Positions 24,374 through 32,942 of a DNA stretch of 64,000 nucleotides are shown one piece after another. Location: assembly GCA_964438975.1 (NCBI GenBank), contig CAYTMU010000012.1, positions 1 to 64,000 on the forward strand, read 5' to 3'. The DNA is from Chryseosolibacter sp964438975. GTDB lineage: Bacteria > Bacteroidota > Bacteroidia > Cytophagales > Cyclobacteriaceae. How positions within the stretch are numbered: position 1 is the first letter of the stretch; the number at the start of each line of letters is the position of its first letter. The notes under the pieces are model-generated. The model did no database searches, was not told the origin of the DNA, and saw nothing but the letters and a program-made list of their open reading frames with translations. A program made the position numbers and the translations under genes.

Positions 24374-25171
24374 TCAGTTGTGAGTGTATTGTCCTTCCGA
24401 CACATCCCAGCCTCCATCAACGGAGAGGATCTGTCCTGTGGTGAACCGGGAATAGTCCGACATAAAATAGACAGCGGCCCCATCGACATCCGAAGGTACT
24501 GCAATACGACCGCCATCTAGCGGTTGCTTTGTTTTGATGAAAGATAAGATTGCATCATCACCTGCTGCGCGTTGCGCCATCGATGTCTCTACAAGCGCAG
24601 GTGCAATCAGGTTGATACGAATGTCGTAAGGAGCGTAGTATGCAGCCGTTGCCTTTGTGAAACCCAGTGCCGCGGCCTTTGCCGTTGCGTAGGCGTGTGT
24701 CGCAAAATGGCGTGGTGAAGGCGAATACCCCAATACGGAACCCATCATGAGGATAGTACCGGATTGCTTTCGCAGCATGAATGCCTGGACGGCTGCCTGG
24801 GTCGACAGCATGAGTGATGTAAGGTTCAGCGAGAGTGTATACTCCCATCCTTCTTTGGTCAGCGAATGCAGCGGTCCGTCGCCTTTCTTTCGACCACTAC
24901 CTCCGGCGACATGATACAATCCGTCGAAGCTTCCAAACGCGGCGATACAGTCGTCGATTGCCTGCCGGGCAGTGCCGGGTTCTGTCGCGTCGCCTGTTTT
25001 GACGACTGCATTTCTGAGAGCCAGGGCTGCGTTATCAGCGCTGACCGGGTTTCGACCAATAGCCAGCACGTTCGCGCCTTCCCGGATAAATGCCTGTGAC
25101 GCGGATAATCCCAATCCGGCGGTACCTCCGATCACGACGATCGACTTATTTTTCAGCCAGCCTTCCTGCAT
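24374..25171 (-). CDS. SDR-family oxidoreductase, first gene of the ROK-SIS-MetE-MBL operon
   Basis: A 265-residue NAD(P)-dependent short-chain dehydrogenase. The Rossmann glycine motif is VIGGTAGLGLSASQAF, the active-site serine lies in MMGSVLGYSPS and the YxxxK in HAYATAKAAALGF. The C-terminus (TTGQILSVDGGW) is classical. The ATG at 25171 is preferred over an upstream TTG. Its stop is one base from the kinase start, so all five genes probably form one transcript. A hydroxy-sugar or sugar-acid substrate is inferred from neighbours. Confidence 0.9.
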   Translation of the reverse strand: MQEGWLKNKSIVVIGGTAGLGLSASQAFIREGANVLAIGRNPVSADNAALALRNAVVKTGDATEPGTARQAIDDCIAAFGSFDGLYHVAGGSGRKKGDGPLHSLTKEGWEYTLSLNLTSLMLSTQAAVQAFMLRKQSGTILMMGSVLGYSPSPRHFATHAYATAKAAALGFTKATAAYYAPYDIRINLIAPALVETSMAQRAAGDDAILSFIKTKQPLDGGRIAVPSDVDGAAVYFMSDYSRFTTGQILSVDGGWDVSEGQYTHN

Positions 25172-25313
25172 GTGAGTTCGCAAAGAATAAAAATAGGTAA
25201 TTGTCTGATACGAAACAGAAATTTTGAGTTTGCCAGCAAAGGACCTGACAATTTGCGAATTCTGATGGTTAAATTGGTATGATTATTATCGCTTTAAGTA
25301 CAAAAAAAGCATT

Positions 25314-25736
25314 ATGAAAGCTGTTACAACGTTGATTTTGGTGGCCTGCTTCCTGACGTGCTGCCGCAGTCAGCAGCAAAGCAGTGTCGATGCTACGACA
25401 CTGGAGAATACGCATTGGCGCCTGGTGGAAGTGAACGACAACGAGGTGACTACGCCATTAGGTGGGCGTGAGGTATATATGGTACTCACCCGCGACGGCG
25501 AGGAGGGTAGGTTGGCGGGCTTTGCTGGCTGCAATGGGCTTGGTGGCAGCTACCAGACTGTCGGGAACACGATCAAGTTCCAGCCGATCACCACACGGAT
25601 GTTCTGCGAATTGCAAATGGCAGTGGAAAATGCCTTCACCGAAATGCTCACCAGCGCCAACAATTACCGTATCACAGGGACAACCCTTGAGCTGTATCGC
25701 GGCAGCCAGCTACTTGGGAGGCTGGAAGCGCGGTAG
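25314..25736 (+). CDS. META-domain lipoprotein (HslJ-like)
   Basis: A 140-residue protein with a lipoprotein signal ending L-T-C-C and one META domain (about 30-138) with the signature LAGFAGCNGLGGSYQ and the paired strand ITTRMFCELQMAVENAFTEML. META domains are periplasmic or surface modules linked to heat or antibiotic stress in HslJ, with no known enzymatic activity. It stands alone and ends 5 bases before an assembly gap. Confidence 0.88.
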   Translation: MKAVTTLILVACFLTCCRSQQQSSVDATTLENTHWRLVEVNDNEVTTPLGGREVYMVLTRDGEEGRLAGFAGCNGLGGSYQTVGNTIKFQPITTRMFCELQMAVENAFTEMLTSANNYRITGTTLELYRGSQLLGRLEAR

Positions 25737-25741
25737 GTTTC

Positions 25742-25841
25742 NNNNNNNNNNNNNNNNNNNNNNNNNNNNNNNNNNNNNNNNNNNNNNNNNNNNNNNNNNN
25801 NNNNNNNNNNNNNNNNNNNNNNNNNNNNNNNNNNNNNNNNN
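25742..25841. other. Assembly gap (100 N)
   Basis: Exactly 100 N in the space between two convergent genes (META lipoprotein and a Gfo/Idh/MocA enzyme). The few flanking bases show no repeat, but the location matches the other repeat-filled convergent spaces of this window. Confidence 0.99.
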
Positions 25842-25844
25842 GAC

Positions 25845-27131
25845 TTACGACACCAGATCCCATGCCTTCCGATACTTGCGCGAAAGCAAGCCGTTGGCTT
25901 CTGCGTCTCCGCGGAAACGCTCCTTTGAATGATCCCATTTGAGCTTCCTTCCCAGGCGCCAGGATATCAGCGCGAGATGCATGGGCAATGTCATCTCGCG
26001 TGCGTATTCGAGATTGGATTCCGGTGGTGTGCGCGACTTAACGGCGTCGACAAAGTTCTGCTGATGACCCGGAGAGCGCGGGATGGTTTGGCCTACCGAG
26101 GCAATGTCGTCCATCGTTTCGCCATTGATGGTTATCGCACGCGTCCGATAGTCGCATATCAACGTGCCCTTATCTCCTTCAAACCAGGCACCGATGCCGC
26201 GTTCAGCGGCTCCCGGAACATTCGGGGGCTCGGTCGTCCAGAAGAGTTTGAGATCCTCAAATTCAAGATCTACCTCCAGCCACTTCGGTACGTCTGCAAT
26301 GCCATCGGTCTTTTCGCCACGGGCTATCACGCTCTTCAGGCCTGTCGGCTGTACCGCCCACCAGGCGACATCGGCGATGTGACACCAGAAATCGGCAAAC
26401 ACGCCGCCGGAATAGTCCAGAAAGTAGCGGTAGTTAAAGTGACATCTCTCCGGAAAGTAGTCGGCCCAGGGAGCAGGCCCAAGCCACATATCCCAGTTCA
26501 ACGTAGCCGGTGGTGCCTGAACCTTGGGAAACCCGAGTCCCGGACTGTTCCCCGTCTTCCAAAGGCGGATAGTGTGGACTTTTCCGATAGCGCCCGACCG
26601 GATGATCTCGGCAACGCGGTGATAGTTGTCGGTGGCGTGTATCTGTGTGCCGAGCTGAAAGATGCGATTGTGTTTCTGCTTCTTCTTCAGCATCAGCTGA
26701 CCCTCGCGGACGTCGTACGAAAGTGGTTTCTCGCCGTATACATCCTTCCCCGCTTCGAAGGCGAGCGATGCGATCTGCGCATGCCAATGGTCGGGAGTGG
26801 CGCAGGTAATGGCATCGATGTCTTGCCTGTCGAGTATATGGCGGAAGTCTTCGTAGGTCTTCGCTTGCGTGTTGGGATGCAGTTGCTTAAGGGACTGAAG
26901 TGTACGCGACAGGTGATCCTTGTCGACGTCACAGAGCGCGACGATCTCGACTTGAGGCAAGGCGGCAAACCACTTCATGTGCTGATTGCCCATTCCACCG
27001 AGTCCGATATGCGCGATCCGCAGTCTGTCGCTTGGTGCGCCTCTGGAAATCAGGTTGGGAAGGATTGACAATCCCAGCGCGCCTGCCGCACTGCGTTTCA
27101 GGAACTCGCGTCGTTGAATAAGTCTGGCCAT
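25845..27131 (-). CDS. Tat-exported Gfo/Idh/MocA-family oxidoreductase
   Basis: The 428-residue enzyme begins with a twin-arginine signal (QRREFLKRSAAGALGLSI), so it is probably exported folded with NAD(P) bound. The Rossmann motif is AHIGLGGMGNQHM, and the catalytic lysine lies in DVYGEKPLSYDV. The C-terminal domain from about 165 forms the substrate beta-sheet. Such exported members typically oxidise sugars or glycosides, for example at C3. Gene 27170-28144 is a cytoplasmic paralogue upstream in the same direction, 38 bases away, so the two may be co-transcribed. Confidence 0.9.
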   Translation of the reverse strand: MARLIQRREFLKRSAAGALGLSILPNLISRGAPSDRLRIAHIGLGGMGNQHMKWFAALPQVEIVALCDVDKDHLSRTLQSLKQLHPNTQAKTYEDFRHILDRQDIDAITCATPDHWHAQIASLAFEAGKDVYGEKPLSYDVREGQLMLKKKQKHNRIFQLGTQIHATDNYHRVAEIIRSGAIGKVHTIRLWKTGNSPGLGFPKVQAPPATLNWDMWLGPAPWADYFPERCHFNYRYFLDYSGGVFADFWCHIADVAWWAVQPTGLKSVIARGEKTDGIADVPKWLEVDLEFEDLKLFWTTEPPNVPGAAERGIGAWFEGDKGTLICDYRTRAITINGETMDDIASVGQTIPRSPGHQQNFVDAVKSRTPPESNLEYAREMTLPMHLALISWRLGRKLKWDHSKERFRGDAEANGLLSRKYRKAWDLVS

Positions 27132-27169
27132 CTGCTAGTGTTTGGAGATAAAGTTACTAAAAAGAGCGA

Positions 27170-28144
27170 TCATCCGTTGTGTGTCGCATCCATCACATGC
27201 ATGGTCACTAACGCGTCTTCCAATGAGCATGGATTCGGCCCGTCATCTAAGAAGTAGTTGACAACATCACGTATCATGGGCTGTTGGATATTGATCGGAT
27301 TTTCCATCGCGATCGTTTCCGTTCCCGTTGTGGTGGTGATGGTTAGCGGTGTGTTTTGGAAGAATGAGAACGTTAGTTTTCCCTTGTCTCCGATGACAGT
27401 ACATGTGTCTTGTTCTGCACTTGGGTGTACATTGAACGCCCAAAGTGCGTGAACGTAAACATTTCCATATAATGCTTCGAGGTTTGTGATGTCGGGGGCC
27501 GCGTATAGTTTCTTTTGATTGAGTGAGTAACCCCGTACGTCGATGGGTTGACCGAACAGCCAATAGAAAATATCGAGTTGATGGGGCGCAAGATCAAAGA
27601 ATAGTCCGCCTCCGGAAATCGCCGGATCGATTCTCCAATACCCGGAGGAGAAAATGGCTGGTTTCGGCGCTTGAAGTGTATTGACGATGGCGAGTCCTGG
27701 TTTCCCGATAGCTCCCGAGTCGACCAGCTCCTTTATTTTCCGGAACAGGGGCAATCTGCGACGGTAGTGGGCCACCGAAGCTTTCACGTTCAGCCTTGCC
27801 GACGTCTCCAGGATCCGGATGCAGGACGGACCGTTGAGTGCCACAGGCTTCTCGATGTAAACTGGCTTGCCTGCCTGGAGGCTGGCGATTGCATACTGCT
27901 CATGGAATGCGGGAGGGGTGGCGATGTAGATCGCGTTGACATCAGCATCGTGGATCAATGCGTTTGCGTCGGCATAGTACTTTGGAACACCGTGTCGTTT
28001 CGCAAAGTCACGGGCCTTTTCTTTGTCGCGCCGCATCACCGCTGCAAGGGATGAATTCGGCACCTTGTTGAAAGCAGGACCGCTTTTTACTTCACAAACA
28101 TCGCCGCATCCAAGTATCCCCCAACGAATTTCCTTCAGGTTCAT
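27170..28144 (-). CDS. Gfo/Idh/MocA-family oxidoreductase, cytoplasmic
   Basis: A 324-residue NAD(P)-dependent dehydrogenase lacking a signal peptide. Rossmann motif WGILGCGDVCEVKSGPAF; catalytic Glu-Lys-Pro in PVYIEKPVALNG; probable active-site histidine in FFDLAPHQLDIFYWLFG. Length and motifs are those of standard family members acting on inositol, glucose-type or keto-sugars. It is the upstream member of a two-gene unit with the Tat-exported paralogue. Confidence 0.9.
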   Translation of the reverse strand: MNLKEIRWGILGCGDVCEVKSGPAFNKVPNSSLAAVMRRDKEKARDFAKRHGVPKYYADANALIHDADVNAIYIATPPAFHEQYAIASLQAGKPVYIEKPVALNGPSCIRILETSARLNVKASVAHYRRRLPLFRKIKELVDSGAIGKPGLAIVNTLQAPKPAIFSSGYWRIDPAISGGGLFFDLAPHQLDIFYWLFGQPIDVRGYSLNQKKLYAAPDITNLEALYGNVYVHALWAFNVHPSAEQDTCTVIGDKGKLTFSFFQNTPLTITTTTGTETIAMENPINIQQPMIRDVVNYFLDDGPNPCSLEDALVTMHVMDATHNG

Positions 28145-28200
28145 TCGGGAATTTTAGCCAAGTCCGGATTGAAATCAAAGGAATGATTGCCCGAATTATT

Positions 28201-28560
28201 TCAATAAGGATTGTAGATCGCACGCATACCATCGACGATTTTATTAAGGTCATTCTGGTCGAGCGTTTCGCGGGGGACCTGTTGACCGGAACAGTCGTAA
28301 ATAAGACATGCCCAACAACTCGCGACCATCGGTTGATAGACGAAAACAGCTTCGCCCTTTAGTTGCGAAACATAGATCGTCGCGGAACCGGTTAAGTCAC
28401 TCTCAGATTGGCTGATCAACTCCTGAATCCATAGCATTTTCTTGGGATCTTGACCACAGCTGAGGCCAGCCTGCACCAGCGGAATCCCAACGGATTCTTT
28501 GTCCGAGTCGTCGCACGCAAGGAACAGGATCAGGAAGAGAAAAATAATCGCTCGTCTCAT
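28201..28560 (-). CDS. Small lipoprotein of unknown function
   Basis: No family recognised. The ATG at 28560 gives 119 residues with a lipoprotein signal (MRRAIIFLFLILFLACDDS, cysteine at 16). The mature part has several cysteines (CGQDPKK, CWACLIYDCSGQQVP), unusual for an exported protein and consistent with disulfide bonds or a metal site. It diverges from the SMP-30-like gene. Confidence 0.65.
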   Translation of the reverse strand: MRRAIIFLFLILFLACDDSDKESVGIPLVQAGLSCGQDPKKMLWIQELISQSESDLTGSATIYVSQLKGEAVFVYQPMVASCWACLIYDCSGQQVPRETLDQNDLNKIVDGMRAIYNPY

Positions 28561-28698
28561 ACGGCAGGTTTTCGATTGGACACCGCTGGATGATGAACGG
28601 TTGCAAAGGGAATAAATCATGTCTTTTTCGTGAGAAATGATTTTGAATCTCGCTAAATTATGACCCGAATATATCCCTCAACCTGTTATCCCGACATC

Positions 28699-29601
28699 AT
28701 GTCCCTGAGAAAATGTACGCTGTTATCGGTATTCGTTGTCCTGACTGGCGTTGCAGATGCCCAAACCGGTCTTAACAAACTGGTGGCTAAGGGGGCTCAG
28801 CCTGAATTGATCTCGAGTGATTTCAAGTTCACGGAGGGTCCTGCTGTTGATGCGAACGGCAATGTCTTCTTCACCGATCAGCCGAATGACCGGATACTCA
28901 AATGGACGCCTGGCGAAGGCATCAGTGTGTTTATGGAGGAAGCCGGACGGTCAAACGGATTGTATTTCGATCGCTCAGGTAACCTGCTGGCATGTGCTGA
29001 CGAGAAAAATGAATTATGGCAGATTTCATCCGATAAGACCGTTACTGTACTGGTTCGGGACTTTGAGGGAAGAAAGCTGAATGGTCCCAATGACCTGTGG
29101 GTGGACACCAAAGGGGGGATATACATTACCGATCCATTCTACAAACGTCCTTACTGGACGCGTACCGAGCAGGAGATTCCGACACAAGACGTGTATTACC
29201 TCACACCTGATCGAAAGTCACTCCGCAAAGTAATGGGTGATTTTGTGCGACCCAACGGGATTATCGGTACACCAGATGGGCGTTTATTATACATTACTGA
29301 CATCGGCGATGGTAAAACCTATTCGTTTCGGATTGCGCCCGACGGATCACTGACCGACAGGACGTTGTTGGTTGAAATGGGATCAGATGGGATGACGCTC
29401 GATGCGAACGGGAACCTTTACCTCACGGGAAAAGGTGTGACAGTATTCGATCCTTCGGGTAAACAGGTTGCACACATTCCTATAGAGGAGCCCTGGACTG
29501 CTAATGTTTGCTTCGGCGGTAAAAACGGCAAGACACTTTTTATTACAGCATCTACCGCGGTCTATACACTCAGAATGCGGGTGAAAGGAGCGGGGTTATA
29601 A
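28699..29601 (+). CDS. Secreted SMP-30/gluconolactonase-family protein
   Basis: A six-bladed beta-propeller of 300 residues with a signal peptide (MSLRKCTLLSVFVVLTGVADA). Family features include FKFTEGPAVDANGNVFFTDQPNDRI, the metal-binding GPNDLWVDTKGGIYITDPF and RPNGIIGTPDGRLLYITD. These enzymes hydrolyse sugar lactones in the periplasm. The position near Gfo/Idh/MocA genes fits a lactone produced by sugar oxidation. An upstream ATG at 28660 is less likely because it would bury the signal peptide. Confidence 0.88.
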   Translation: MSLRKCTLLSVFVVLTGVADAQTGLNKLVAKGAQPELISSDFKFTEGPAVDANGNVFFTDQPNDRILKWTPGEGISVFMEEAGRSNGLYFDRSGNLLACADEKNELWQISSDKTVTVLVRDFEGRKLNGPNDLWVDTKGGIYITDPFYKRPYWTRTEQEIPTQDVYYLTPDRKSLRKVMGDFVRPNGIIGTPDGRLLYITDIGDGKTYSFRIAPDGSLTDRTLLVEMGSDGMTLDANGNLYLTGKGVTVFDPSGKQVAHIPIEEPWTANVCFGGKNGKTLFITASTAVYTLRMRVKGAGL

Positions 29602-29606
29602 AATAA

Positions 29607-29632
29607 AAACGTCTGACCGGGGCCAGACGTTT
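29607..29632 (-). terminator. Intrinsic terminator for the Hsp20-like gene
   Basis: AAACGTCTG (29607-29615) and CAGACGTTT (29624-29632) form a 9-bp stem with an 8-base loop. Read on the minus strand the stem is followed by a T-rich tail (TTATTTTAT), so it mainly terminates the minus gene ending at 29651. It lies between convergent genes and could also slow plus-strand transcripts. Confidence 0.75.
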
Positions 29633-29650
29633 GACTGAATTATGTCGATG

Positions 29651-30025
29651 TTATTCGACAATCGGTATTTTCCTATTGTAGCCGTTCGAAAGTTCGTTGA
29701 ATGGTAACATGATCACCAATTCGTTCCCTTCGTAAGTCGCTTGAATACCTGGGATCTCCACGAAGTAGGGCACCGTTTGGCTTAGTACTTCTTTTGGAAA
29801 AAACATCTGTTCGCCTGATGCAGTCATTGGTATATGGTAGAATACATTCAGCTGGTTATTGTCGATTTCAATCTGAAGCATCTCTTTATTCACGCCTGGG
29901 ATCCGGATTCTCATTTCACGGCAATCGGGTCTCTCGCGATAAGACACGTAAGGTTCGCTCACGCCCCCGTTCAACGTGTTCAAGAGATCGACGGTAGTCA
30001 GTAGTTGCTTTAATTTATTCTTCAT
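29651..30025 (-). CDS. Hsp20/alpha-crystallin-like small heat-shock protein, divergent
   Basis: At 124 residues the protein fits a compact small heat-shock protein. The alpha-crystallin domain spans about 25-122 (REMRIRIPGVNKEMLQIEID, YFVEIPGIQATYEGNELVIMLPF), with Pro-Gly-Val matching the family's LPG(V/F) motif. The N-terminal arm is short, and the ending RKIPIVE matches the family's final I-x-I. It would hold unfolding proteins as a chaperone. Its start codon is preceded by an unusually strong double Shine-Dalgarno sequence and it has its own terminator. Confidence 0.82.
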   Translation of the reverse strand: MKNKLKQLLTTVDLLNTLNGGVSEPYVSYRERPDCREMRIRIPGVNKEMLQIEIDNNQLNVFYHIPMTASGEQMFFPKEVLSQTVPYFVEIPGIQATYEGNELVIMLPFNELSNGYNRKIPIVE

Positions 30026-30032
30026 TGTGCTC

Positions 30033-30050
30033 CCTCCTTTAGCCTCCTTT
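30033..30050 (-). promoter_or_regulatory. Duplicated Shine-Dalgarno sequence of the Hsp20-like gene
   Basis: On the minus strand AAAGGAGG occurs twice (30043-30050 and 30033-30040); the nearer copy is 7 bases from the ATG. Most genes in this window lack a purine-rich site, in keeping with Bacteroidota habits, so this looks like a highly translated gene. Confidence 0.6.
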
Positions 30051-30229
30051 GCTCAATCCCTGTACCATAGTCGTGGCCTTGCCAAAACGGCACTAGATGT
30101 GTCAAAATTACTGAGAGATGACTGGAACTTTTAACTATTGCGGCAATATTGGCAACTGGTGGAATCAAGAGATTAATTACGATCTAGAAATCAGCAATCG
30201 CATCGCGGACATTTTCTCAATGGAACTTG

Positions 30230-30237
30230 TATCTTTG
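30230..30237 (+). promoter_or_regulatory. Promoter -7 element of the OmpH/Skp gene (TATCTTTG)
   Basis: TATCTTTG matches TAnnTTTG exactly, 29 bases before the ATG at 30267. Confidence 0.55.
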
Positions 30238-30266
30238 ATATCTCCCCGGATGGAGAACCAGCAATT

Positions 30267-30800
30267 ATGAGAATTACAATCTTTTTCGTGGCGTTATGCG
30301 CCAGTTATTCTTCCTTCGCCCAGACCTCGGTGGAGTCCGCAGGTAAAGTGGGATATGCCAGTTTGCCGTATATAGTTTCGCAGTTGCCTGATATGAAGGA
30401 AATCGAGGCCGACCTGAAGTCGACGCAGACGCAGCTTAGGAATCAATTGCAGGCACGATCACAGGAAGTGCAGAAGCAGTATGCGGACTTCAACGCGAAT
30501 GCTCGCTCAATGAGTGACACCACCCGTGCCAACACGCAACACAAGCTCGAGCAGGCGATGGCGGATTTGGAACAGATGCAGCAGAACGCACAGATATCAC
30601 TTGAGAACAAGCAAAAGCTCTTTATGGCGCCGATTTATCTGAAGGTCAATAGGATGATACAGGAAGTTGCTCTCGAGAATGGCTTTGATATCATTCTTAC
30701 CGACAAAGTGAGCGGAGCCGACTTTCTCCTGTACAATACCAAGCAGTTAGATATTTCTGATCTCGTGCTTGAGAAGTTTGGCGTCACCCCCGAAAAGTAA
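30267..30800 (+). CDS. OmpH/Skp-family periplasmic chaperone
   Basis: A 177-residue protein with signal peptide (MRITIFFVALCASYSSFAQ) and the OmpH layout: a short beta strand (KVGYASLPYIVSQLP), a long helical coiled-coil (about 45-125) and a returning strand (NGFDIILTDK). Skp proteins hold unfolded outer membrane proteins in the periplasm. No bamA or lpxD is nearby, so this is a stand-alone copy, as is common in Bacteroidota with several OmpH paralogues. Confidence 0.88.
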   Translation: MRITIFFVALCASYSSFAQTSVESAGKVGYASLPYIVSQLPDMKEIEADLKSTQTQLRNQLQARSQEVQKQYADFNANARSMSDTTRANTQHKLEQAMADLEQMQQNAQISLENKQKLFMAPIYLKVNRMIQEVALENGFDIILTDKVSGADFLLYNTKQLDISDLVLEKFGVTPEK

Positions 30801-30847
30801 TCGTCTCCGGCCGGTTGGCAGTGATCGATTGTCTGCTATTTTGCAGT

Positions 30848-31189
30848 GTGAAGTTTACTGTCATTGTCTCGATCATCATTCTCATTGCCCTGCTGGTTCC
30901 CGGAAGCAGCCTGCCTGATGTCGAGACTCCAGGGTTCGACAAATTCATACACTTCGGGATGTTCGCTGCATGGGCGGTGGCGATCCGTTACGATCTGAAT
31001 CGAAATCCGTTTCCATTTCTGCTGATATTCGCCGCTGGTACTTTCTTTGGTGCACTATCCGAGTTGTTGCAGGTGTGGGTGGCTGGCCGAACAGTTGATT
31101 TTTATGATATCACAGCGAATGCACTCGGCGTTGTGATCGGCCTCTGGATCAGTGGCCCGATCGTGCGGTTGATCAGGCGTTATATCTAG
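30848..31189 (+). CDS. VanZ-family membrane protein
   Basis: Small membrane protein (113 aa from a GTG at 30848; a TTG at 30815 would add eleven poorly hydrophobic residues). Four predicted helices and the VanZ signature LPDVETPGFDKFIHFGMFAAWA, SELLQVWVAGRTVDFYDITANALGV are present. VanZ-like proteins affect teicoplanin sensitivity in enterococci; the general role is unknown. It sits between ompH-like and xseA in the same direction. Confidence 0.85.
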   Translation: MKFTVIVSIIILIALLVPGSSLPDVETPGFDKFIHFGMFAAWAVAIRYDLNRNPFPFLLIFAAGTFFGALSELLQVWVAGRTVDFYDITANALGVVIGLWISGPIVRLIRRYI

Positions 31190-31306
31190 CGATCTATTCT
31201 ATTGGAAAGCAATTGTACATGAGTGTCGTTTGGCAGGAGTATAATATTGTCCTTTCTATGTTTCGCACTTTTTGCTTACTTCCGGTCGCATTCTCCTCTT
31301 GACGCG

Positions 31307-32710
31307 ATGCCAGAACTAGTTGACGGAAAAAAGATCTTTACCCTCCTCGAGGTAGCCGCGAGTATTCAGAAAACTGTTTCCGCCCGCTACACAACCTCCT
31401 TTTGGGTTAAGGCGGAGATGAACAAGCTCAATTATTATCCTCATTCGGGACATTGCTATCCGGACCTTGTCGAGAAAGCCGATGGAAAAGTAGTCGCCCA
31501 GTTGAAATCGGTGATCTGGAGAGATGATTATCTCGGGATCAACAGAAACTTCCTGGCGGTGCTCAAAGCCCCGCTGAAAGACGGGATTACGATGCTGTTT
31601 TGTGCGCAGATCGGATTCGATCCCGTTTACGGGTTGGCGCTTCGCATCACAGACATCGACCCTGTGTTCTCGCTTGGGGAGTTGGAGCGTGAAAGGCAAA
31701 CAAGCATTGCTACATTGAAGGAGCAGGGGGTGTTTGATCAGAACAAGGCACTTCCTTTCCCATTGCTACCAAAACGTCTTGCTATTATATCCGTTCAGAC
31801 GAGTAAAGGATACGCAGATTTTAACAAGATGATCGATGAAAATCCATGGGGGTATCGATTCTTTCATGTGCTTTTCCCGTCGCTTTTGCAAGGGGACAGG
31901 GCAGTCGATTCCATCCGCTATCAGCTTGCTCGCATTCGAAGGGTGGCTTCGCATTTTGATGTTGTTGCCATTATCCGGGGCGGTGGCGGAGATGTCGGGC
32001 TTTCCTGTTTTAACAATTTTGAGCTTTCAAGGGATATCGCGTGCTTCCCGATTCCAGTGCTCACAGGCATTGGTCATGCCACCAACGAGACAGTTGTGGA
32101 AATTGTAGCAGCTAAGAATGCGATAACACCCACGGAACTCGCCGACTTTTTGCTACAGCGATTCCATGCGTTCGCTGGCCCCGTGCAGGAGGCTGAGGCA
32201 ATCGTCGCCAGAATGGCAGGAACTATGCTCGCACGGGAAAAGCAATCTGTTCATCACACGGCACGGTATTTTCGATCAGTGACCGCAAACGTGCTGATCC
32301 GGAATCGCCATCGGATACACGACCATGCCCGGAACCTGTTCCGGCAGTCCACGGGCCAACTAATGCGCGAAAGACATCTCCACGAGTCCCTGTCGTATAA
32401 ACTGAGTGGATTTACGATGGCTCTGTGCCGGAGTGCCCTGGAGAGTATTGGTCATCTGCGGTTTGCTTTGGGCAGGGCGGTGCAATCATTTGTCGGAAAG
32501 GAGACTGTTGATGTGTTGGGAATTCAGAGAACGATTGCCAATTTGCATCCGGATAATGTGCTTCGCCGTGGGTACAGCATTACTCGCGTGAGCGGGAAGG
32601 CAATCGTCAGTAAAGGACAGGTGAGTACCTCTGATCAGATTGAAACGATTGTTGCAGATGGTGTAATTATCAGCACAGTTGACGGTGTAAAGGAATCTCC
32701 CGAGTTATGA
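31307..32710 (+). CDS. xseA: Exodeoxyribonuclease VII large subunit
   Basis: XseA (467 aa) is the catalytic subunit of the ExoVII single-strand DNA nuclease. The N-terminal OB-fold (about 20-115, SFWVKAEMNKLNYYPHSGHCYPDLVEK) is followed by the nuclease domain (LAIISVQTSKGYADF, AIIRGGGGDVGLSCFNNFELSRDIA, TGIGHATNETVVEIVAAKNAITPTE), with a C-terminal helical region and GYSITRV ending. I chose the ATG at 31307; a GTG at 31223 would add a hydrophobic stretch that is not part of the family. The stop overlaps xseB by four bases. Confidence 0.95.
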   Translation: MPELVDGKKIFTLLEVAASIQKTVSARYTTSFWVKAEMNKLNYYPHSGHCYPDLVEKADGKVVAQLKSVIWRDDYLGINRNFLAVLKAPLKDGITMLFCAQIGFDPVYGLALRITDIDPVFSLGELERERQTSIATLKEQGVFDQNKALPFPLLPKRLAIISVQTSKGYADFNKMIDENPWGYRFFHVLFPSLLQGDRAVDSIRYQLARIRRVASHFDVVAIIRGGGGDVGLSCFNNFELSRDIACFPIPVLTGIGHATNETVVEIVAAKNAITPTELADFLLQRFHAFAGPVQEAEAIVARMAGTMLAREKQSVHHTARYFRSVTANVLIRNRHRIHDHARNLFRQSTGQLMRERHLHESLSYKLSGFTMALCRSALESIGHLRFALGRAVQSFVGKETVDVLGIQRTIANLHPDNVLRRGYSITRVSGKAIVSKGQVSTSDQIETIVADGVIISTVDGVKESPEL

Positions 32711-32919
32711 ATGACCAACTGAACTACGCACAGGCATTCGAAGAACTACAGGAAATCGTCTCTGAGATCGAGGAGGGACGGATATCTGTAGACGATCTAT
32801 CAGAAAAGGTAAAGCGAGCCGCATACCTGATCAGCGTTTGCAAGACCAAACTTTCTTCTACAGAAGAAGATGTTAACAAGATCTTGAAAGACCTGGAGGA
32901 TAGTTTGCCAGGGGAATAA
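32707..32919 (+). CDS. xseB: Exodeoxyribonuclease VII small subunit
   Basis: The 70-residue XseB matches the family in size and pattern: FEELQEIVSEIEEGRISVDDLSEKVKRA, then a helix ending CKTKL. It forms multimers with XseA on its C-terminal helices. Four-base overlap with xseA ensures coupled translation. Confidence 0.95.
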   Translation: MNDQLNYAQAFEELQEIVSEIEEGRISVDDLSEKVKRAAYLISVCKTKLSSTEEDVNKILKDLEDSLPGE

Positions 32920-32942
32920 CATTAAGTCAAACCAATCACATT

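Noticed and set aside
25742..25841. Gene fragments spanning the N runs
   Set aside because: Frames through the two gaps consist of unknown residues and flanking non-coding bases, and they carry no coding evidence.
31223..31306. Hydrophobic N-terminal extension of XseA
   Set aside because: A GTG at 31223 is in frame, but ExoVII large subunits are cytoplasmic and begin with the OB-fold region reached from the ATG at 31307.
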